Assembly (NCBI GenBank): GCA_034509425.1
Contig: JAVTVJ010000047.1
Span: 806,001-870,000 of the forward strand
From: Eopsaltria australis
Taxonomy: Eukaryota > Chordata > Aves > Passeriformes > Petroicidae
DNA length: 64,000 nucleotides
Reading direction: 5' to 3'
Shown here: positions 47,901-60,838 of the stretch, one piece after another
Layout: each line of letters starts with the position of its first letter
How positions within the stretch are numbered: position 1 is the stretch's first letter
The notes under the pieces: model-generated
What the model saw: only the letters and a program-made list of their open reading frames with translations
Database searches by the model: none
Told to the model about the DNA's origin: nothing
Made by a program: the position numbers and the translations under genes

Positions 47901-49074
47901 GGATACACATTTGAAGTTCTTGAATTTTTTGACTTGAAGTATGTGTTTCCAGATCTGTATTTAAAGTTTGTCTGTTTCTTTCTGGCTGTTTCCATTTAGG
48001 ATCTCCTTAAGAAGCTAGGGAGTGTTGTATGCTAGTTAGTTACATACAAAAGCTTTTCCTGTGGCTACTTTTCCGCTTTGAGTAGAAAGTTGCTACAAGC
48101 ATTACACTGATTTTTAGAGCTACTTGTAGCAGAGGTTAATCAGACAGTGCTTGTTTCCGTCCCAGACATCATATTTCCTACTTCATCCCTCTGTGAACTG
48201 GCTTTAGTATAAATACTGTCTGAAAACAATGAAGTTGTAAAGGTGAAGAAGATGTTACTCAGATGTAGATCACATGTACAGTAAGACCTAGAGGATGTTG
48301 CTTTTCCACAGTACTGTGTAGAGCCTCTGGCAGAGACCAGGGCTGAATTTCTGTGTGGCCTGAAATAAAGAGAGTACACAGCAAAGAGAGTTCCAAATAG
48401 ACATTTTGAGGTTCAAAGGGAGAGTAGCATGAAGGTCCTGGTGTATGGCCTTGCCTTGTTATATCTGTTATGTTTAAGTGTTTATGCACAGAATTGAAGA
48501 ACAGGGAAAAGTTTAATGGGTAAAGTAGTATGTATTTCAAGTAAAGGTTAGTGTTAAAATTAAACTTTAAATCTTTATGAACAAATTTAATGAAGTGACT
48601 TTTAAAGCAAAATATTTCATAAGTGGAGTTATTTTTCAAAGCATTAAAATTTAAACACTAGAATGGCTACTTAATCAGGGTGTGGCTATCAACTGTAGTC
48701 TGTGTTTTCAGAGAAGATTTGATAAGTGGAGTAATTTTATTTCATCAAAGGTATGCCTTACTGTCCTGCTTACCTTACCTTTGGAACTGTGGTTGGAAGC
48801 AACCCAGGAAAGAAAAATTGCCTAGGAAATACTGGTCAGAAATGGCATGTGTGACTTTGGTAACAACTAAGAATTGCCACTGTTTGACCTCCTCTTCTAC
48901 TATAAAATCTGTTTTCTCTTGTGCACTAATAGGGATGGAATTAATGAATGTGAATGATACACAGTAGGTGGTATTTAATGCACCCTTTCTTCCTGTAATT
49001 ATTGTATAAAATTGTAATGTCATGGAAGCCTAAATCTACCTTTATGATGTTGATATAATCTTTTTTTCAAAGAT

Positions 49075-50200
49075 TTTTCAGTAAAGCTTTCCATACTGTC
49101 TCTCAGAGCATCCTTCTGGAAAAAATGTCCAGCCCACAGCTGGATAAACACATCATGTGGTGGGTGAGCAACTTGTTCATTATAGGGAATTGGGTGATGT
49201 CAAACTGGAGACCTGTCACAAGTGGGGTTCCTTTGGGCTTCATCTTAGGCCCTGTGCTCTTCAGCATCTTCATAAATGACATGGACACAGGACTGGAAGG
49301 GACACTAAGCAAGTTCCCAGATGATACAAAACCGGGAGAAACCACTGACTCCTTTGAAGGCAGGGAGGCTATGCAGAGAGACCTGGACAAATCAGAGAGC
49401 TGGACAGTCACCAACCAGATGAAGTTCAAGAAGGGAAGGTGCCGGATTCTGCACCTGGGATGGAGCAGCCCTGGATGTAGGGACAGACTGGGGAATGAGA
49501 TGCTGGAGAGAAGCACTGCACAAAGGGACCTGGGGGTCCTGGTTGATGGCAAGTTGAACATGAGCCAGCAGTGCCCTGGCAGGCAGGAGGGCCAAGCCTG
49601 TCCTGGGGGGCATCAGGCACAGCATCGCCAGCCAGGCACGGGAGGGGATTGTCCTGCTCTGCTCTGCACTGGGGCAGCCTCATCTTGAATGCTGGGGGCA
49701 GCTTTGGGTGACACAATATAAGAGAGTGTCCACACTATTGGAGAGTGTCCAAAGGAGGGGAACAAGAAAGGTAAAGGACCTTGAGGGGAAGCCGTATGAG
49801 GAATGGCTGAGGTCATTTGGGGTGTTCAGCCTGGAGGGGAGGAGACTGAGGAGAGACGTCATTGCAGTCTGTGGCTTCCTCATGAGGGGAAGAGGAGGGT
49901 CAGGCACTGATCTCTGTGGTGATCAGTGACAGGACTCAAGGGAATGGCCTGAATCTGTGTCAGGGGAGGTTTGGGCTGGATACCAGAAAAAGGTTCTTCA
50001 CCCAGACAATGTCTGGGCACTGGAACAGGCTCCCCAAGGAAGTGGGCACAGCACCAGCCCGACAAGTTCAGGAAGCACTAGGACTGTGTTCTCAGGCACA
50101 TGGTGTGACTCTTGAGGATGGTCCTATGCAGGGCTAGGAGTTGGGCTTGATGATCCTTGTGGGTCCCTTCGAACTCAGCTTATCCTGTATTTCTGTGAAT
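49075..50200 (+). mobile_element. CR1 LINE, 5'-truncated, sense orientation in CUL5 intron 1
   Basis: It starts in the KAF-TVS block of the CR1 reverse transcriptase (49083) and runs through WRPVTSGVPLG, FSIFINDMDTGLEGTLSKF, LGVLVDGKLNMSQQC, SVQRRGTRKVKDLEG, GVFSLEGRRLRRDV and HWNRLPKEVG to the 3' end near 50200 ('gatgatccttgtgggtccc'). The catalytic FADD box reads FPDD, and at least two frameshifts split the frame (near 49570 and between 49690 and 49920). It is inactive, and belongs to the same subfamily as the copy at 30790-31434. Confidence 0.92.
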
Positions 50201-52378
50201 TGTTTATTAAACTCAAAGAATAGTTTAGTTGAGTAGGATTTTTCATCCATTAATTTTATTTTGTCTTCCACTTAATTAAAGAATAAAGAAGGAAATGTGG
50301 AAAAAATGTGCTCCTATGAATAGGAAACAAAGTTCTATATTTCTCTAATGGGATTTCATGACATGCTTTATTTGAGGAATTATTTTTAAGTAGGCAGATG
50401 TTGGTTACAAGTGGACACAAGGTTTTTACAACTGAAGTTGAGTTTTATTTGTGGTTCTTAGGATTAAGTAGGTGATCACAATCTAAATCATGTAAATAGT
50501 TGTGTTTGCAGTCCTCCTTCTCTGCATGTTTTGTAGTGAAACTAACCTTATTCACAAAGAGCATTCAGGTTTTATCTTCAGCTGGTTTTGGTGAATGGCT
50601 GAATTGCACTTCTCAAGAATTGCAGAACAGATTTTTTTACCCATTCCAGATAACCTAAGGAGTCTTCTCTGAAGCTTTCATTCAAAAGGAAAACTTTGGA
50701 GGAAGTTGCTTTTTCTTTCTTTATAATGCCTTTTCGGGAACTTCTAACTGTTCAGTAGCTGATATTTTAAGTTTGTTGTCCTTCAAAGAGGGACTTGGAA
50801 CAGAAGTATCTTCAAGTGGAAGCTAACAATTTTCATGGGACTAGGAAAGATTAGAGCAATGCATCAAACATTAGGAAATAATTGTAAAGCTAGTTCCATA
50901 TGGGAAGTATTTAGTTGATGATTTTCAAAGATGATGCATTCAAATGACTTTTTCTTGTTTTGCAGTGGGAAAGAATAGATAAAGTTGTCTCTGAATGGGC
51001 AGACAATTTATTATTTAATGTTTTATGTTGAAAGAGTTACAGACTTTATCAACAGGGGCTGATTCCGTGAAAGCTGTGTTCAGAACCTACCACAATGCTG
51101 TGAGGCCTCCAGGTGCTGTGGCTGTAAAAATAGTTACTGTGGTGCCTGTTGCATCTTTATAGCTTGAAAATGAGGTATCTTTGCTCTTGAGAACACCAGG
51201 GGATATGGTTGCCAAACTGGGCTTATTCTGAATACTAAATAACAGATTTAATTGTAAATTTCCATGTAGAAATTAATCAAAAGGCGGTGATTGAGGGAAC
51301 GTGGTGTGCTGCTCGTGCTTGTTTATCTGAAGAGATGTTAGTGGCAGAACAGTGCACTTGTCAGAATTTCAAGTAGTTAAACTGTATTAGTTGCTGTATT
51401 TGAAGTGAATTTTGTCAAATGTAGTATTTCTAGCCAAGACAATGACCTGTTGAAAAGTAAACAGTGCACTGAAAGATAATCCTGCAGATAACTCAGTCAG
51501 TATTCTTTCTGCCACAGAACTCTCAATCAGTATTCTTTTAATTGCAGGTTTTTCTTTTTAAAATGTGGAGCTTTAAGCAAATAGAATCACAACATATGCA
51601 GTAGAACTGCTGTTTTTCTCTCAAAGTTGTTGTGCTGTTTGGGTTTTTTCAATCATGGAAGTTAGTTGAGATTTTGCAGAATAATCAGAATTATATGGAA
51701 GCACTTAATTTCTTTAGCTTTCCTCTTAATTTGTATGGTAAGTTTGAAAAATCCACCTTGGATTAGATTTTTCCAGCATGGTGTAAATAATTTTTATCTG
51801 CACCAGCTGTAGTCTTGGTCTTGTGGCCAGTTAACCCACAGGAAGGGAGTCTGTGATACAGCAGCTCCTGCGTTACTCTGCTTCCTTCCTCCCTCTTTGC
51901 TGCTGAAGCCAAATGCACAGTGAGAGAAAAAAGGTACATGGTAGCATCTACAATACAATTCCTGATTTCTTGCTGCCATTTTGATCGGGGAAATTTGTTC
52001 AAGACAGGTTCGCAGCTGCCTCCTGACTTGTGTTTTGTGTATCTTGATTGGGACAGTGAAGCTGCTCCAAGTATCATCCATGTTGTCTGTGTATAACTCC
52101 ACTAACAGCTGAAGAACACTTGCTAGAGCCTTGCATTGTATTAATGCAGTGATTAAATGAAGAAATTGGCAATTTCTTTGAAACAAATAATAGCTCTGTC
52201 ACTTCTTAAAATAATACTTACTGTGGAAAGTGTTGTTCAGTTGTGGTGGCGTAGCTTAAATGCTAGCTTATGAGGGACACCTGAGAAAATATTTTTATAT
52301 TAACTGTAGAAACTACAATCCTGAAAGACAAAATAGGATACTGGTTTATTAACAATACTTTTTTGTTGTTCCTTTTAG
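50201..52378 (+). other. CUL5 intron 1, distal part
   Basis: AT-rich intron sequence after the CR1. A diverged duplication of a 'tcagtattcttt' segment occurs near 51500-51540. Nothing else is recognised. Confidence 0.6.
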
Positions 52379-52488
52379 AATAAAGGTTCACTTCAGTTTG
52401 AAGACAAATGGGATTTCATGCGCCCGATCGTTCTGAAACTTCTTCGTCAGGAGTCTGTCACAAAGCAGCAGTGGTTTGATCTGTTTTC
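52379..52488 (+). CDS. CUL5: CUL5 exon 2 (residues 9-44 and part of 45)
   Basis: Acceptor CCTTTTAG at 52371-52378, donor GTAAGT at 52489. It encodes NKGSLQFEDKWDFMRPIVL through KQQWFDLF, the first helix of cullin repeat 1, which forms the Elongin BC/SOCS-box docking surface at the N-terminal tip. The exon ends after two bases of Ser45 (phase 2). Confidence 0.97.
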
Positions 52489-54779
52489 GTAAGTAATTTT
52501 TTTGTATCTTACATCCTTCTGAATGATGGGAATAGTTACTGAACTACTTCTGATACAGAAGTTACGTGTGACACAGATTGTGTGGAAACACAGCACAAAA
52601 ATACTTGTTTTAAGGGGTAAGTGTGCCAACATCACTGTAAATGTGCAAAAGTAGAGCTTTGCTGAGATTCAGGTCTTTGTGAATAGGATGGAGAAAGAAC
52701 AGCAGAGCTTTTGACTTCAGCTGACCATAGTAAACAAGTTTTGTACCTGCCCACAAATTTTTTGTTAGAATTAGAGAGAAAACGTTTACTGCTGTGTCAG
52801 TAAATTCATCTAAAGACAGTTTGCTGAACATTACATTATTGTGATTTGAATGGCTTTCTTCTAAAATAACTGAAGCAACAGGGTGGTGCAGTTTAACTGG
52901 TATAATTTGAATAGTTTTTTACTCTAAGAATGAAATATAATAGTTTTCAGACAATATTGGTAACTAATGTGCTTTCTATAAACCCTGCCATTTTATTCCT
53001 TCCAAAAAGCTAGAAGTTGCCTTTTCAGAAGTTTAGGTGATGATTTTTTTATGGCATACATTGTGTGACTTTGCAAACATGATATGGAAGTGAGTTACAA
53101 AATATATTAGAAGTATATCTAAAATAATCTTTGTCTCAGCGGAGTTATTCACCCTCAAATATAGTCGTAATTTAAATCTGCAGACTCTCCTTTTGCTTTT
53201 TAAAATCTGTCACAACAGTAGTGTTTTTTCAAATGCGGTCTTGTTGCACTCTGTCTTTATTGCTCTTTTTAATGAGGACAGTGTAGTGACTCTTTTTACA
53301 CCCAGTTTAATGCACCTGTCACACTTTTCTGCCAGCCAAGAGGAAAGGTAATCTAACATGTGATGGGTTTTAATATCTTATGATGTCCCTGCTGTAGTAG
53401 TTGCCAGAGTTAAGGTACAAATAGTTAAGGTACAAATTCAGTTCTGAGTCATTGCTTTAATTTTTAATAACTAGTTCGATAATTCTGCATTGGAATTGAA
53501 ACTTTATATTTATTGTTTTTCCTTGTAGCTGAGTTATTGAATAGAACTTAAACTTCATGGCTAAATTAAGGCTATTGAGGGAAAGGATCCCCCTTCCCTA
53601 GGTTTATATTTTTGGACAGTGTTCTTTGTTGAGCTTCTTAATAAAAATGCGAAATCTGTAGGTGTCTTCTGTCTTCTCTTTGAGTATAATTATCCGGTGC
53701 TGCTTTTTTTTCACTGCTGTCAGGAAACAATGACATTCTAAATACAGTAACACCTTTCCTGCCTGTGAATGTTGTGTAAGTCTCACCTCTGTAAACCTTG
53801 GGCCAGCACCTTTAATGTGTATCAAAGCAACTTGAAAGTTTTGTCTTTTTGGTTTAACTCAAAAAAGCTGGTTTTGTATTGAAATAAGTGTATTGATTTA
53901 ATAGGAATAAAGTAATAGCTTTGGACTATAGGGGTGCTTTTCTGCAGAGATGTGGCCTTGTTACTGAAAGGTAGAAGAACCAGAGGATGGTAATGAGTCA
54001 AAAAAAGGCTTGCTAAGCGATGTTATATGTGATGTATGGTTAGGAGTGTAACTTGCTTTATTTGGTCTTCAGTATGGAAAGAGTAGGAGTTAAGGTTCAC
54101 TTGCTGGGCTGTCAGGTAGGAAAAATTTCATTTGAATGTTGATTAAAACTCAGAATTTTGCTTTGTGGTGCTGTTTAGTAACTTTTCTCCAGTAATGTTT
54201 CACTTGAAAATGCTACCACTACCATGAAATGTTTTGAGTGATCTTATTAAACAAATTAAATTGTCTTTTAAATTACCTGGTCCCTCAGGGTTCACATTTC
54301 TCATGAGGAAGGTCTATTGTCGTTGTAGGATGTCGTAGTGCTTGGATTGTGAAACTGTCAGGGAAGGCTGCATGTTAATGATAGCATTTTAGAATAGCAT
54401 GGGGAGAGTAGTAATGCTGCTACTGGCAAGTGATTTCTCTCTTTGTCAAAGAAAAGCTTTAAAAATTGTCCTTAATCCAATAAGGATTATTGAATAGGTA
54501 CTGAAAACGGAATTGTCTTATACATCTTCATGACCAGAGCCTTCTCCTAGACAGGTTGCAGTTACTTGCTTCCAGGACTTTTCTGAAAGCATCAGTCTCT
54601 TCCCCAAACATGCTTTCTCCCATGTGTCACTGGGATCTAGTTGTGTGTAGTTGAACAACAGCAGATAAAAAGTGTTTTAATTTCTTAGACATATTGAAAT
54701 TATGGTTGTTGAGGCATCATACATTACAGCATTAAATTTTGAGTAGCTGTTACTAAAAGGTGGATAAATTGTTTTCTAG

Positions 54780-54879
54780 AGATGTACATGCAGTTTGCTT
54801 GTGGGATGATAAAGGTCCAGCAAAAATCCATCAAGCTCTGAAGGAAGACATCCTTGATTTTATTAAACAGGCACAAGCA
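54780..54879 (+). CDS. CUL5: CUL5 exon 3 (residues 45-78)
   Basis: Acceptor TTTTCTAG before 54780, donor GTAAGT at 54880. It completes Ser45 and encodes DVHAVCLWDDKGPAKIHQAL through DFIKQAQA, more of the first cullin repeat. Ends in phase 0. Confidence 0.97.
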
Positions 54880-56243
54880 GTAAGTTCTGAACGTTTCATA
54901 ACCTCCATTCACATTGTTAGAAAAATAGCCAAATAATTCTGACTTTTGTTAGATCTAAATGCATTGCTTTTTTGTTTGAAATTTTGTGATGTTCTGGAGA
55001 TCATAATTACCCTGCAAACTTCTATTGACAAAAAGAAGAGCCTTGAGCATTTCCCTGGCTCATTGTTTTCTCACAGTGCTGGAAGCTGGGATGGGCAGTG
55101 ATTTTTGTGTTATATTAAAAAAAAACAAAACACACCATTATTTTTGTTTATCCAGCAGTACTTACAGAATTTTCTTCCACTTGAAAACTTCTAAAGGCAG
55201 AATTTTCCGTAAGGAATTACTGTCTGAAAAGAAAATGTTTATATAGCTTCAATGCTATTTTGACATGTTCATGGGTGGCTTTAAAATAAGCCATATGTAC
55301 AGTCTACTACAAATATCTGTGCTATCGATTCAGCAAGCTCAGCTGTCCAGTTCTATGGGCTTCCCTCCAAACGAGTGAAGCTGTCAATAGACTCAAAGGA
55401 AATTCTTGTGTTTGTAACACATACTACAGAAAACATCTTTTGCTATGAGGATTTAAAAGAGAGAGTTGTTATGAAATTAAAAACATTCTAAAGCATCCCA
55501 TGGCAAAGGTTTAGAAAGATTCTGTACACTTTTTTTTATTCCTTTCCTTAGTGAAGTGATTTACACCACTAAGGCTTTGCTTCAAGGAGAACAGTTTTTT
55601 TATAGAGGCCTGTACATAACCAGGCATATAAATGTTGATTTTTAAGTTCCACAGCTTACCTGCTTACATGCATAAATGCTGAGCTGAGCTGAGGCCTTTT
55701 GATGTGGTCTTGTTGGCTGCTGTTTGATAGACAGGTTTTTTGGCATAATGATAGCCAGTGTACAATGTAGCTAAGTTTTCAGGCTTTAATAAAATATATA
55801 TGTTAACTGTCCATGTCTAATGAAAGGTTAGTAGATGCCATGGAACCAAAAGTTATCACTGTATAGAATATAACACAGTCCTTACAGGTTTATGTTAATT
55901 TTAATTTTTGTATATGGTTGTACCACCACATGCCTTTAGACCAAAGATTTTAATTTTTTACTTGCAGATGACTTAAAAGGAAAAAAAAAGTTAATTTGGA
56001 AAACTTGAACTTACTGAGTAGTTTTTTGCTGCTATCTTTCTTTGCTCCTTAGAAATGACCTATATGACATTGGTTAATAACTACTTCAAGAAACTAAGTG
56101 GCTCTTCAATATGTAGAATTTCTTAGTCTGATACATCTGTATATTTGAGTTTTATATGGGGAGTTGTTTTCAGCATAAACAAAGCCCATATTTTGTGCAT
56201 AAATTGGTTTATAAATTCCCTTCTGTGCTCGCCCCACCTGCAG

Positions 56244-56420
56244 AGAGTGCTCAGTCACCAGGATGATACAGCTCTGCTCAAAGCCTACATCGTGGAGTGG
56301 CGTAAGTTCTTCACCCAGTGTGACATTTTGCCCAAGCCCTTCTGTCAGTTAGAGATCACTCTGATGGGCAAGCAGGGCAGCAACAAAAAGTCCAATGTGG
56401 AAGACAGCATTGTTCGAAAG
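56244..56420 (+). CDS. CUL5: CUL5 exon 4 (residues 79-137)
   Basis: Acceptor CACCTGCAG, donor GTGAGT at 56421; 177 nt, phase 0 at both ends. It encodes RVLSHQDDTALLKAYIVEW through MGKQGSNKKSNVEDSIVRK, part of cullin repeat 1 with its characteristic WRKFFTQCDILPKPF segment. Reading through the donor gives a stop soon after, so retention would truncate the protein. Confidence 0.97.
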
Positions 56421-59355
56421 GTGAGTGAGCAGGACTCCAGGGAGCTTTGCTGCACAGCTGGACTCATTGACAGCAGTGAGGGCATTTGTAGCCCAAGATG
56501 AAATTGCACCAATCCTGTAACACGATGTATCGCTTTGCTTTGGGAGGACAGCCCCGCAATGTTTTTGTTTTTCCCTCTCCACATTAGCTTGACTTTGCTT
56601 CCCAATTTTGCTTTGGCTATTGACAGTTCTGTTCATATGATTAAAGCTTTGTGGGGGACAGGAGGGGAGGCTTTGGGTTTTGATGGGGTTTTTAAATTAT
56701 TACTTGAACCCTGGAATGGCAAATAGTTGCAAATTCATGTACTTTTACTATATTCGTGAACAGCAAGTGTACCTGTACATAAAAATGAATGTTTTTTCTG
56801 CTCCTGGTTTATATCCCTAGGCCAAAACCTTGACTGAGGCATATCTTTGCATTTTATAAATGACCAATTAAATGCATCTGGAGTTAAATATAGCTATTGA
56901 TCTCTCAATTTCCCCTTTTTTATCCAAGCAGTCATAGCAGTGTCAGTCACAGCAATAACAAGATGGGACATGTAGAATCTTGTGGATTTGATCATTTTAT
57001 TGTATCATGTCAAACACATAAAGAAAGTTTAAGGCTTTGAATATGGAGTGCTCAGAGTCCCATAAATAATGGTCCTGTAAATTGCTTTAGTCTTTTATTA
57101 CAAGAAAAACAAAGCATACCAGTTGTAAAGTGTTACGTCCTTTAACATTATTCATTTTCACTTTTCATTGCAGCAAGTATGTGTAGGGAAATGAAATTTC
57201 TTTACCAGTGTTTCATTTGGTACTGAAGATCATTTTACCTGTTCCTCTGTCTCCAGAATGAGCAGAGCAAAATTGTTTGAATTCCTTAGGGCAAAGTTTT
57301 TCTCTGCCCTTCATTATGTCCCAAGCTTGATCAGGAGGTGTTCTAAAGGGTTTTAGGTACCTTGATACTCCTGGGCAGAGCATGGGAGAAGACAACAAAC
57401 TTCTCAAGACATTGAATTAAAAACTTTTATGAGAGGGAGCAAGAGAGATAAAGATCAATAGTTACCCCCTTCGATCCTGCATGATCTTAGCTGCTGTAAG
57501 ATCCAGGGCAGTGGGACACCTTTGTCACAGCCCTTTATCTGCTCTGCTCCCTCCACACAGGTGGGGCTTCCACTGTGCCAGTGGCTTGACAGCCACTTTG
57601 GGGCTGGACTAGAGGCTCCAGTGGGTGGGGTGTGTAGCAGTGCACCACCCCACCCTCACAGAACTTGCCCTACCCATGCTCCCCAAACACACAGTTTGGT
57701 TGTTTTGAGCTATTAATCAATTCTCCATTCCCCTTCACCCTCCTATTTTGACATCTTGTCCTCTATACCTCTTGAAGAAAAGGAAGAGAAAGCAGTAACA
57801 GAGAGGAATTTCCACCTCAAATAACCTTTTTAGTTTTCATTGTTTGTTGGAGAAAGCAGGTGATCTTAGACTCCGCAAGATTTGGCATTCTTGAACTTCT
57901 AACTCTGCTTTATGCAGAAGGCAGGAGAACTGAGAAATTAAAAAACAAGGTGGAGTGAACGAGGTAGTGAGGAGAATCTGAGAGAAAGAACTGGTTTCTA
58001 ACAATTCATATTTTGGTCACGACTGCAGCTGATGGAGGTGTCTTGTCTCTCATATGCAGTCCAGTTAGAACCAGCCCATGGTTGGCACATGAAAGCCCAG
58101 AGTCTCCAACCTATCTCATTATTTCATATTCACTGCTGAAGGTCTTCTTGTTTATGGCATCATTCTATGTTGTTTTCTAAAAAAAATCCCTTGTAGAAAC
58201 TTTTCCCTTGCTTGAGAAGTTCTTCATGTAGCCACCCAAGTGGTGTGTGTGTTTTCCTTCAAATATCTCTGTAAAACTTCTTATCCATAACATCTAGAAA
58301 CATTTTGACCATGACAAAGCTGTTAATGTGCCTGCCAGGCTGCTGACATTCTCACTATTTCTTCTTTGGTTTTCACTCACTTCAGCTCTTTTAAACAGTG
58401 CAACATAATGTTTATATCAATAAAGTTAAAATAATGAAAAAAGTAATTGAGGAAGTGTAATCAAATAAAGCTTTGCTTCTATGACTTGCAATGTTTTAAA
58501 CATTCTCTTCCAACACATAAGACTTCAATGTCAGAAATGGAAATTTAGCTGAAATTGAGAGACAGTTATGGAGAAATTAAGAATAAAGTATGGTAAACTT
58601 AACTCTCTTGAAATCTGACTTTTATTAGGTGCTAGCTGTATTAAAATCTAAGATTGACAAAGCTATGATGAGATAAGATAATCTGATCAGTGCATTTACA
58701 GCAACATCAGTAGCAATCACCAAAAATAATAAATCACACAGTGGAATATAAAGGGACATTTTGAGTGATGAAGATTTGGATAAGAGCTTCCATAATTTTG
58801 AAACTTTGCAGTGCTTAACATGAGATTTGGAGTTTTTTACAAACTACATATGCATTACTTGCATACGGAACTTTCTTGTGGGATAAATGCAGTCTAAAGC
58901 CATCAGCCTTTTTCTTTGTGTAACTGTGGTGTTAGTTGAGCTTTTAGTTTTGTGTAAGACTGCGCCTGCCAAATGGTGAATTATATTTGGGTGTTTGCCT
59001 CAAAAGTACCCCTTCATATTGCAACTCCTGACACATTGTGTTGCTGGAAAAGTTACTTGACTGACTTTCAAGAACTGTAGAAATAATACAGAATTATGGA
59101 ATGAATACATGGATTCAAGACTGATTCCCTTAGCTGTCTAGTTACATAAAGTAAATTTAGAATGTGTGCTGAATATGACTTCTGTAACAAGTTCAGAGAA
59201 AGATCAAGTTCTAACATAGCTGAACTGCTGGGTGTGACCTGAAAATTACATTGTAAATTGCTTGATTTCTGTTTCTGATCTCTCGTATCTTTTTGCGCAA
59301 ACTTAGGTCTGAGTATACCTTTCTGACAGGATGTTTTTTTCTTCCTGATATGCAG
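56421..59355 (+). other. CUL5: CUL5 intron 4
   Basis: 2.9 kb GT-AG phase-0 intron. A less AT-rich patch at about 57450-57720 has no recognised identity; it could be an old repeat. No other feature is seen. Confidence 0.8.
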
Positions 59356-59497
59356 CTCATGCTAGATACGTGGAATGAATCCATATTTTCAAATATAAAA
59401 AATAGACTTCAGGATAGTGCAATGAAGTTAGTTCATGCTGAAAGACTAGGAGAAGCTTTCGACTCCCAGCTCGTTATTGGAGTTCGAGAATCATATG
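59356..59497 (+). CDS. CUL5: CUL5 exon 5 (residues 138-184 and part of 185)
   Basis: Acceptor GATATGCAG, donor GTATGT at 59498. It encodes LMLDTWNESIFSNIKNRLQD through LVIGVRESY, the start of the second cullin repeat. Ends after one base of Val185 (phase 1). Confidence 0.97.
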
Positions 59498-60535
59498 GTA
59501 TGTCTTGCGCACACCGATCTGTTGCCTCCTCACTTTAGTAAATGAATTTTCCTCATACGAAGTTGGCAGTTGTGGTGGTAGGGTTGGAATTAGCTCAGCA
59601 TTTTGTATTGATTTTTTTGTTGTGCTTATTGATACATGATACTGATTAAATTTTGTGTACAATCTTTAGCTTCTAAATTATTTACCTGTGTATCAGTTAC
59701 TGCAAAATCAATGTTTTCAAAGAGAAGACTACTTTTTGATGTTTTGGGGTTGCAGATACAACTTAGTCTATACTCCTTTACTCCTTACTGTTCCTGATTC
59801 TTTCGACAGTTTGAAGAAGAAATGCTAAACAGGCTACAGTTTAAGACTTTCAGTTTTCTTTGTTGCAGAACAGATCTGTGTATCTAAAACTTCTGTGATG
59901 TTTCACCATTGCCTGCTACTTTTGAAAGCTTTCCAGCCTGTTGAACTAAACTTGTGGCTAATATTCTCTGAGGTGGCTTTTTATAGAAGTCAAGTTCTAA
60001 CTTTTTGTGAAGCATATTCCATTTAATGACTATTCATTTCTCTGTAACAGTTGAGAGGAAGGTGGAAACTCTTTTTTAAATAGTGCAAAGCACTGCAATA
60101 AGCTCACTGTCTCCATTCTTGTAAAATGGGAAAAAAAGTCTAAAATGGAGACATTGTGATTCCAGGAACAGAGTTGAAGAGAAGCTTTTTGCTCATTCAG
60201 GTGGAGAATTTTTCACTTTTTTAGGCTGAGCTATTTTATTCCTCCCTTACAATTTTGCAGTTGTATGTGTATTTATGGTTACCATGTTTGTATGTCTGAA
60301 GTGCTGGAGCTAAGTATGAAGTTTTTTTCCAGCTTGCCATAGTTGATCTGAATGTTTTTGGGAGCAAAGATGAGCCAAATTTGGTTACCTTTGTGATTGG
60401 AGTCCATTTATCAGATATTTCAAATTGTTCAATGCAACCTTTTAATGCAAGTCTCGCTCTCGGATTGAATTTTGCTTATTATTAGCCACATAAATTTCCA
60501 AGACTTGAGAGTAAGTTTGGACTTTCTCTTTGCAG

Positions 60536-60681
60536 TTAACCTTTGTTCTAATCCTGAAGATAAACTTCAGATATATCGGGATAACTTTGAAAAGGCATAT
60601 TTGGATTCAACAGAGAGATTTTATAGAACACAGGCTCCTTCTTATTTACAACAAAACGGTGTACAGAATTATATGAAATAT
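60536..60681 (+). CDS. CUL5: CUL5 exon 6 (residues 185-233)
   Basis: Acceptor CTCTTTGCAG, donor GTAAGT at 60682. It completes Val185 and encodes NLCSNPEDKLQIYRDNFEKA through QNGVQNYMKY, second cullin repeat helices. Phase 0 at the 3' end. Confidence 0.97.
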
Positions 60682-60757
60682 GTAAGTAAAAATTCTGTTG
60701 TAACTTTGTACTGAACATGTTAGTACTTAAAATGATTGCTGTTCTACTTTTGCACAG

Positions 60758-60838
60758 GCAGATGCTAAACTAAAAGAAGAAGAGAAAAGAGCACTACGAT
60801 ATTTAGAAACAAGACGTGAATGTAACTCTGTAGAAGCA
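60758..60838 (+). CDS. CUL5: CUL5 exon 7 (residues 234-260)
   Basis: Only 76 bp of intron separate it from exon 6. Acceptor TTTTGCACAG, donor GTGAGT at 60839. The 81 nt encode ADAKLKEEEKRALRYLETRR and ECNSVEA, a highly charged helix. Phase 0 at both ends, so skipping would keep the frame. Confidence 0.97.

Larger units (their letters stand above)
44948..52378 (+). other. CUL5: CUL5 intron 1
   Basis: 7.4 kb GT-AG phase-0 intron. Its first 260 bp are still CpG island. It carries a sense-oriented CR1 at about 49075-50200. I see no further exon; a 155-codon open frame at 45312-45779 starts in the GC-rich edge and has no known domain. Confidence 0.9.

Noticed and set aside
53408..53437. Perfect 15-bp tandem duplication (AGTTAAGGTACAAAT) in CUL5 intron 2
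   Set aside because: A two-copy replication-slippage duplication in an intron, with no sign of function.
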